NCBI GenBank assembly: GCA_040357565.1
Contig: JBDODJ010000172.1
DNA length: 23,349 nt
Direction: 5' to 3' (one strand)
Source of the DNA: Cercozoa sp. M6MM
Lineage: Eukaryota > Endomyxa: Ascetosporea
The translations under genes were made by a program, and so were the position numbers. Shown in pieces: positions 18,126-23,349 of the stretch. Each line of letters starts with the position of its first letter. Position 1 is the stretch's first letter. The notes under the pieces are model-generated. The model searched no databases. It saw only the letters and a program-made list of their open reading frames with translations, and was not told the DNA's origin.

Positions 18126-21100
18126 CTATTCTCGCATCCAGCTCGCCATTGATTGAGACTGAGAACGCGAGCCGTGCACTCCACCCTGCGGTTGAGGTGA
18201 GTCCACTTTCACCTGGTCGCTCGAGTCGTTGTCGTCGTTTTCGCCAAAGTCAAAGATATCGAATGCGTCGTCTTTCGTGCGACCGATGCTCAGATCGCGT
18301 TGTCGTGGAGCGCTCTTTTGCAACGGAGCGAAACCTTCTTCCGTTTTACTCTGGTTTTGTTGCTCTTGCGAAGAAGGTTCACTCACGATGGCAGCAAAGA
18401 TGTCGTCGGCATGAGCTGCCTTGACGACAGGAGACTCGCGCTGTCGTGGTGCGTAGTTACGTTGTACGGGTACAACAGCGACGTTTCGGCGTGCAGGGGA
18501 TTGAGAAGGAAGCATTTCAAACCTTCAGTCACATTCGTCAAAACAGCTGTGAAAGCCAATCAGAGAGGTTTGTTGTACCTTGTCAGAGTAGAACCTTTGT
18601 CGTTGTTGAGTACTTGAGCGAACCAGGCGCTCACGCCGTCGAGACTGAGTGCAAGGCCCTCGGAATTCTCCAAAGCTGCTGCCATCTCTTCTTCATTCTC
18701 GTTGTTCAACTTTTGCGCGAGATGCTGCTGCCATTTTCGTTGTGAGGCAGCGGCGTAGTCGGTCCAGTTGGAACCGTTCGCATTGCCGCCGCCACTCGCT
18801 GTTCCAAACACGTTCTTGCTGAAACCGTCACTGTCAACGCTGTTGTCGTCAGAGGAAACGTCTGTCATCTTCATGCGTTCGCAGGCCTCCCGAAGCACTT
18901 CATCGTGCTCTCCCTGATTGCGCACAACAGGTACACCCTGCCCTTTCACAACACAGCTCTCATGTGTACCTGATTCACAGCGGCGAGCCATGCCGCTCGG
19001 CGCAACAGCACGTACTTTTCGAGTTCGGGTGCGCAGTCACGTGAGTTTTCGCTGACATGTCGCGCCAGCTGCAGCGCGCGTCGCCAGTCACCTGCTCGCA
19101 CGCGTGCTCTCACTGCGAGCCAACCGAAGGAGTCGAAAGTTTCGTCGTCTTGCATTTGCAGAAGCACGCGCTCGCTCTCAGCTGTTGAGACGGATCGTTC
19201 GCCGCGTGTGTTGCTCATGACCGCCCGTGCTGCGTCAGGCGAGTTGCGGAGTGCTTGCAACTCTGCCTGTGTCTCCTGCAGCAACAGCATTTCGGCGAAA
19301 CAGCGCGCTTTCGATAAGGCCGTTCGCACGATGTTCTGTTGTTTGAATTCAGTCGCGTAGGCGAGTAGCACGTGCCACAATGGCGTAGTTGCTGCCACCT
19401 GCGCAGTCGACTTGCCGTTGGAGGTGACAAAGCAGAGGTTGCTCGCTGCCTGCCAATCTTGCGTGCCTATCAGGTGCTGTAGACACGCGACATTGCTTAG
19501 TTCGGGAAGGCACGCCGTGAAGACGGTTGCTATAACAGACATCGTTCACATCAAACGCAAAGCAGGAAAAGTGTCTGCACCATCACAACGGTGTTGTTTC
19601 CATTCGATCAAGTTCTTGGCAGCGCGTACAAGCACAGGTGCGACAGTGGCTGTTGCGTCGCTTTTCAGCATCGCTGAGGAGAAGCCTGCCACGGAACTTC
19701 GCAGCTGTTGCTGCAAGCGCACGCCTCGTTTGGTCCCCGTTGGAAGTGAAGATTGGAAGAACACTCGTGGACACAAAATACACTCAAGTAGAACGTGCGC
19801 AGAATCGTCCGCTTTGATGGCAAGTAGAACCTCTGCCTCCGGATGCCACATAGCGTGACTGACCTTACTTTCGACCAGCTGCATTCCACGCTTTCCTGCA
19901 TGAGCAGCGAGAAGACCAACGTCTAGCAAGTACAACGCGCCTCCTTCGGTGATGGCCGCAGCTTGTCGACGGCCGCTCAAGAGACAACACTGCGACAACG
20001 TCACCTCTCGCCAAGTGCTTTGCTCGATTCGACACTGCGAGATCTGTTGCCCACTAACCGTGTCGAAAAAGAGAAGCACGTGGGAATCAGCGGGCGACAT
20101 CAGCGCTATCACGTCGCTGGAGCAACTCAGCATTCGCTTGTCAAACACAGGCGATGCCAACACGTTCCACTCGCAGGGAACCTGCAGAGACGACCGATGT
20201 CTGCCGTCGAAACTGTATACTTGAACACTGCGTTGTAGAGCACTCTCTAGCGGTGCCGAAAAGTTTCGATTGGCCGTGCCATGCAAGGCATGATCCACCA
20301 CAAAGACAACGAGCTGGTTGGACCAACGACCGTTTTGGAAAGAACCCGTCACCCGTATGTCTCGCACACGTCCTTGCATCTTGATTGTACGGTGACTGTG
20401 GACGAGGGAAGAGGCTGTTTCTGAATGGTTTTCGCGAGAGGCTACTTCCACGAAGTGAACCTCGCCATGCGATGTGGCAGCAATGACGAGATTGCCGTGT
20501 GCACCCAGTGCAGTGCAAGCACCATTGAGACTCAAGGTTTCGCTTCTGTCGAACTGAGGTGCCGCTGACTGATCCTTCAGGACAAGATCATCGCGCAAAT
20601 CGACGTTAGTCATTCGTTCTCCAATACGCTGTCGGTGAGTGCTCAAGATTCCAGCGTTTGTGTCGCGGATCGAAGCTTTGGTTTGTCCCTGCAGGCAGAA
20701 CGCACCAGGGACCGGAAGCTTCACGAAGCCGGCATGGTGCTTGCCGAACAAATGCACGAGATTCTGCGTGAGGGAAACTGCTGTGCAACCCCAGCTTTCA
20801 ATAGGGAAGCGAGCGAATTCGTCACAAATGGAAGACACATGGAAAGCCGGCATATCGCTGCCATGGGTTTCGAGTTCGGTCAAGTTGGACGCGTCGCTGT
20901 CCCAACGCAGTTCGCCGATTTCGCTTAGTGCCACAACTGCACTGAAGGCGCAAACTAGCAGCACGCTTCCGTCGTAAGACCATGCCAAAGTTTCGATCGC
21001 GCAGTCTCGTCCAGTCTCATCGCACTTGTGGAGCAACTCTCCTGTATGAGAGTACAGAAACACACTACCGTTGTCTGTTCCCACCGCGAGTTTAGACGAA

Positions 21101-21819
21101 CAAGGACTCCACGACACAGCAGTCACGTCGAGTGTTTTACTGTCACTTGAACTGCTATTGACAGGCACCTTCCAGCATCTCGGACCTGCGAGAGTGCTGC
21201 CGTAGTCCGAGGAGACTGTTCGATCGAGTGGCCACGGTAGCACAGTGACATGCTCGCCGTGGGCGAAAGCGACTTTCTCAAAGTCGTTCGATACTTGCAC
21301 ATCTAGGATAGGCGCGGATGAGCGAACAATAGCCGAGTTGCGTAGCTGTCCGGTCAGACTCCAAAGGCTCGCAGTGCCGTCCTCACAGCACACGATGACA
21401 CCGCCGCTGCTGCCTGGTACAACTGCGAGTGCTGTGACTGCGGCATGGTGTGCTTTCCACGATTGCACGAGTGTCACGTGAGGTGACGCTATCTGTAACA
21501 CGTGCACAAAGCCGCTGCCATCACCGACAACCGCTCCTGCCACACCGACTGACTGACTCGTCTGAGCACTTGCCCAGATCACACCTGCTGTCGCCAGTCG
21601 AGGCAGTAGACTGTTTTGCACATTTGGAGTGCTTGCTCTTGGCGAAGAAGCAGTCGTTTGCGATGCTCCGTCATTCTTCCCGAAGAAACAAAGCTGCGTA
21701 GCACGCACATCGCTATCTTCGTCCGAATGCTCAATTGCTTCAATCCCACCTTCTCGAAGCACCAAGCAAAACCCGTGACCTGACCCGGTAGCTGCCAGGG
21801 CGCTGCGGTTTGGGACCAT
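18126..21819 (-). CDS. IFT80: Intraflagellar transport protein 80 with C-terminal extension
   Basis: Subunit of IFT complex B, needed for anterograde transport and cilium assembly. Exons 19581-21819, 18970-19529, 18579-18913 and 18126-18522 join in phase to about 1176 residues. The first exon encodes two WD40 propellers. WKAHHAAVTALAVV, CEDGTASLWSLTGQLRNS and LAWSYDGSVLLVCAF match the IFT80 pattern in which the repeat ends W-S-x-T-G. Exon 2 has the helical TPR-like part, with DWQAASNLCFV, LWHVLLAYATEFKQQNIV and GDWRRALQLARHV aligning with the end of human IFT80. IFT80 is usually about 780 residues. The extra length includes a low-complexity tail of about 230 residues with acidic aromatic motifs (DAFDIFDFGENDDND). 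The exon 1/2 intron is only 51 nt. The start at 21819 is the first ATG of the open frame, and upstream exons cannot be excluded. Confidence 0.82.
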
Positions 21820-22085
21820 GATTTAAAACAGATGCCAATGCGACGCATTAGAGTCGAATCGAAGATTTATTCAGTTCTAACTTTTTTGTATTTTCTTGAA
21901 TGCCCGCCCAGTACAGAAAAAACCAACCGACGCGACTTCCGCGTTTGTATCTTACGATAACCGTAAACACTGCATAACTATGCTGCAGTACCCCACCAGT
22001 TTTTACATATTTAAAAAATAAACGCCCCGATTCGGTTATTGTAATCGAATCAATCTGGGGGATACCCGCCATTCGGTTGATTCGA
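21820..22085. other. Intergenic region ATG4 stop to IFT80 start
   Basis: 266 nt holding the ATG4 3' UTR and the IFT80 promoter, AT-rich near 21860-22020. The left arm of the 14-bp inverted repeat described separately lies here. No other feature was recognised. Confidence 0.6.
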
Positions 22086-22090
22086 TTACA
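22040..22090. repeat. Perfect 14-bp inverted repeat across the ATG4 stop codon
   Basis: TGTAATCGAATCAA at 22040-22053 is the exact reverse complement of TTGATTCGATTACA at 22077-22090, with a 23-nt loop. The right arm contains the ATG4 stop codon (22086-22088). In the ATG4 transcript this would form a stem-loop starting at the stop. ATTCGGTT also occurs twice as a direct repeat in and beside the loop. Confidence 0.93.
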
Positions 22091-23226
22091 TTAAAGCCCA
22101 CTCATCGGTTGGTGTCCTGCCGATACTAGGAGCCGGAGTCTCTCCTTCGGTTTTCCTGTCGGCCCGAGTGGTGGTGGACGTCATGTTGCAGATATCGTCA
22201 TCGTCCAAAGCAGTGACTCCGAGCTCCTGCTCAGTCATGACAGTGCTCGACATGAACTCGTCAAAGTCAGGCGGCCGCTCGTCAGCTACCGACCAGAGCG
22301 GCGACTCTGAAGTCTTGGCTACAGGCACACACACACACACACACACCAATGGCTCGAGGAGCTAGAATCAGCACAGCGTGGAAAGTGTACACAGTGTCGA
22401 TGCAAAGTTCCAGAACTGTTCGAACTCGGTGCCGTTGCTGATGTAGAAGGCGATCGCCAACGACTACTCACGGGGGGGGGGGGGGTAAATTTACACAAGC
22501 AACAAATAGAGACACAAAGGACACAAAGAGACAGAGTGTACCGGGTCAATGTCGCGCACATCGACGGAGCGCACGCGCGAGCAGTGGTAGCTCCGGTTGC
22601 TCGAACTGCGCAGCAGCGTGAAGTCGTGCAGCGGGTCCACGGCCGACTGCACCGTGTGTGGGTCGAGGTACACGAGTCGCGTGTCCTGGTACCCGACAAA
22701 GTAGAGCGAGCGGCCGGGCTTGCCGCCCATGATGCCGACCGACTGCGGCTGCTGCAGGCACGTCAGCAGGTCCTGCACGTGCGCCTCGTTCAGCTCGTCG
22801 AGACCCAGACGCAGCGGGATCAGCAGGATGCACGCCTTGAAGGGTGACAGCGGCACCACCGCTCTGTACCCCCATGCACACACACACATACACGTACAGA
22901 TGAAAGATAAAAGCAGTGGTACCCCCGGTCACGGCGTCTACTCTGCACGTCGCGTGCCGCCTCCTGCTGCGTGCTTCCGCGCGGACCGGCAGTGTCATCG
23001 GTTCGCGTGGGTTCCTGCCGCCGTGCGAACAGGTCGCGCACGCGTGCCTCGTCGAGAGCATCGTCATCGAGATCATCGACGGCCAAAGGGTCCAAGGCGG
23101 TCTGCTCATCGACTTGTGTGCTGTCGTGACTGTCGTTGCTGCCAGAGTTGTCCGACTCTGACGTCACTTCGACCGGTTCATTGTCCGGCACAAGAACGGC
23201 GTCCTCCTCGGCTGCTGCCAGGTCAC
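22086..23226 (-). CDS. ATG4: Autophagy cysteine protease ATG4, C-terminal part (5' end outside window)
   Basis: Processes and delipidates ATG8 in the cytosol during autophagosome formation. Exons 22923-23226, 22542-22863, 22391-22463 and 22086-22318 join in phase. The acceptor at 23227 shows that more exons lie to the right, so the catalytic cysteine part is missing from the window. ILLIPLRLGLDELNEAHV, QPQSVGIMGGKPGRSLYFVG and YLDPHT (catalytic Asp and His) are diagnostic, followed by SYHCSRVRSVDVRDIDPSLA and FYISNGTEFEQFW. A strongly acidic insert of about 70 residues precedes the His domain. The C-terminal tail is acidic and ends DEWALM, resembling an ATG8-interacting motif except for Met at the last core position. 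An intron acceptor next to a run of 14 G is supported by phase. Confidence 0.95.
22326..22346. repeat. (CA)n microsatellite in last ATG4 intron
   Basis: A run of about ten CA dinucleotides just upstream (on minus) of the acceptor of the last ATG4 exon. Confidence 0.93.
22472..22485. repeat. Run of 14 G in ATG4 intron
   Basis: A mononucleotide G run on plus, i.e. a C run in the transcript, about 8 nt upstream of the exon starting at 22463. It may act as the pyrimidine tract of the acceptor. Its length may be unreliable. Confidence 0.95.
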
Positions 23227-23302
23227 CTGTAGCCACACCGTTCAGTCAGTACACAGACAAACACACAGACACAGACACAGACACAGACACAGACACACGC
23301 AC

Positions 23303-23349
<47 letters not shown>
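23227..23349. repeat. (ACAGAC)n and (CA)n repeat in ATG4 intron at right edge
   Basis: ACAGAC-type hexamers pass into a pure CA run that reaches the window end. By position it is intron upstream of the first visible ATG4 exon. Confidence 0.9.

Noticed and set aside
1..23349. tRNA, rRNA or spliceosomal RNA genes
   Set aside because: Scanning by eye for B-box-like GGTTCGAATCC and for known snRNA signatures gave nothing convincing. A covariance-model scan would be needed to be sure.
1..23349. Defence, secondary-metabolite or viral cluster
   Set aside because: All recognisable genes are ordinary eukaryotic cell-biology genes from unrelated pathways, each with spliceosomal introns.

Overview
The window is nuclear DNA from an intron-rich, gene-dense eukaryote. 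Eleven multi-exon protein genes can be assembled by matching conserved protein families across short introns (mostly about 50-100 nt) with consistent reading phase. An intraflagellar-transport gene (IFT80) implies a ciliated or flagellated stage. A Rieske protein and a small TIM chaperone imply a conventional mitochondrion, and ATG4 implies canonical autophagy. The set fits a free-living flagellated protist or early opisthokont-type eukaryote, but I cannot place the lineage from sequence alone. Introns and gene flanks are full of microsatellites, and one assembly gap of 10 N lies inside a GA repeat.

Layout, left to right: 1-1188 has no secure gene. An ankyrin-RhoGAP protein lies on minus (1189-3303) and an Aha1-domain Hsp90 co-chaperone on plus (3633-4451). 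tRNA isopentenyltransferase TRIT1 is on minus (4592-6602), a small twin-CX3C TIM-like chaperone on minus (6924-7502), and the Rieske iron-sulfur protein of complex III on plus (7799-8977). U3 snoRNP WD40 protein RRP9 is on minus (9233-11890) and actin-related protein ARP4/ACTL6 on plus (12097-13985). An unrecognised protein lies on minus (14423-15392) and a 563-residue coiled-coil protein on plus (15936-17934). IFT80 with a long C-terminal extension is on minus (18126-21819), and the C-terminal half of autophagy protease ATG4 on minus runs off the right edge (22086-23226).

The genes are mostly housekeeping and do not form a cluster with one function. Spacing is tight: convergent pairs are separated by about 140-440 nt, and divergent starts such as RRP9/ARP4 are about 200 nt apart, so shared promoters are likely. 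I did not find a defence island, mobile element, CRISPR array or biosynthetic cluster.

The most unusual signal is genome-wide in character: 36 of the 65 splice donors I could fix by reading phase begin GTAC or GTGC, and only two carry the usual GTAAG/GTGAG. Other points worth a second look are a perfect hairpin inside a direct repeat in an RRP9 intron, a perfect 14-bp inverted repeat lying over the ATG4 stop codon, a possible antisense exon overlap at the Rieske 5' end, and an unexplained repeat-flanked stretch after ARP4.
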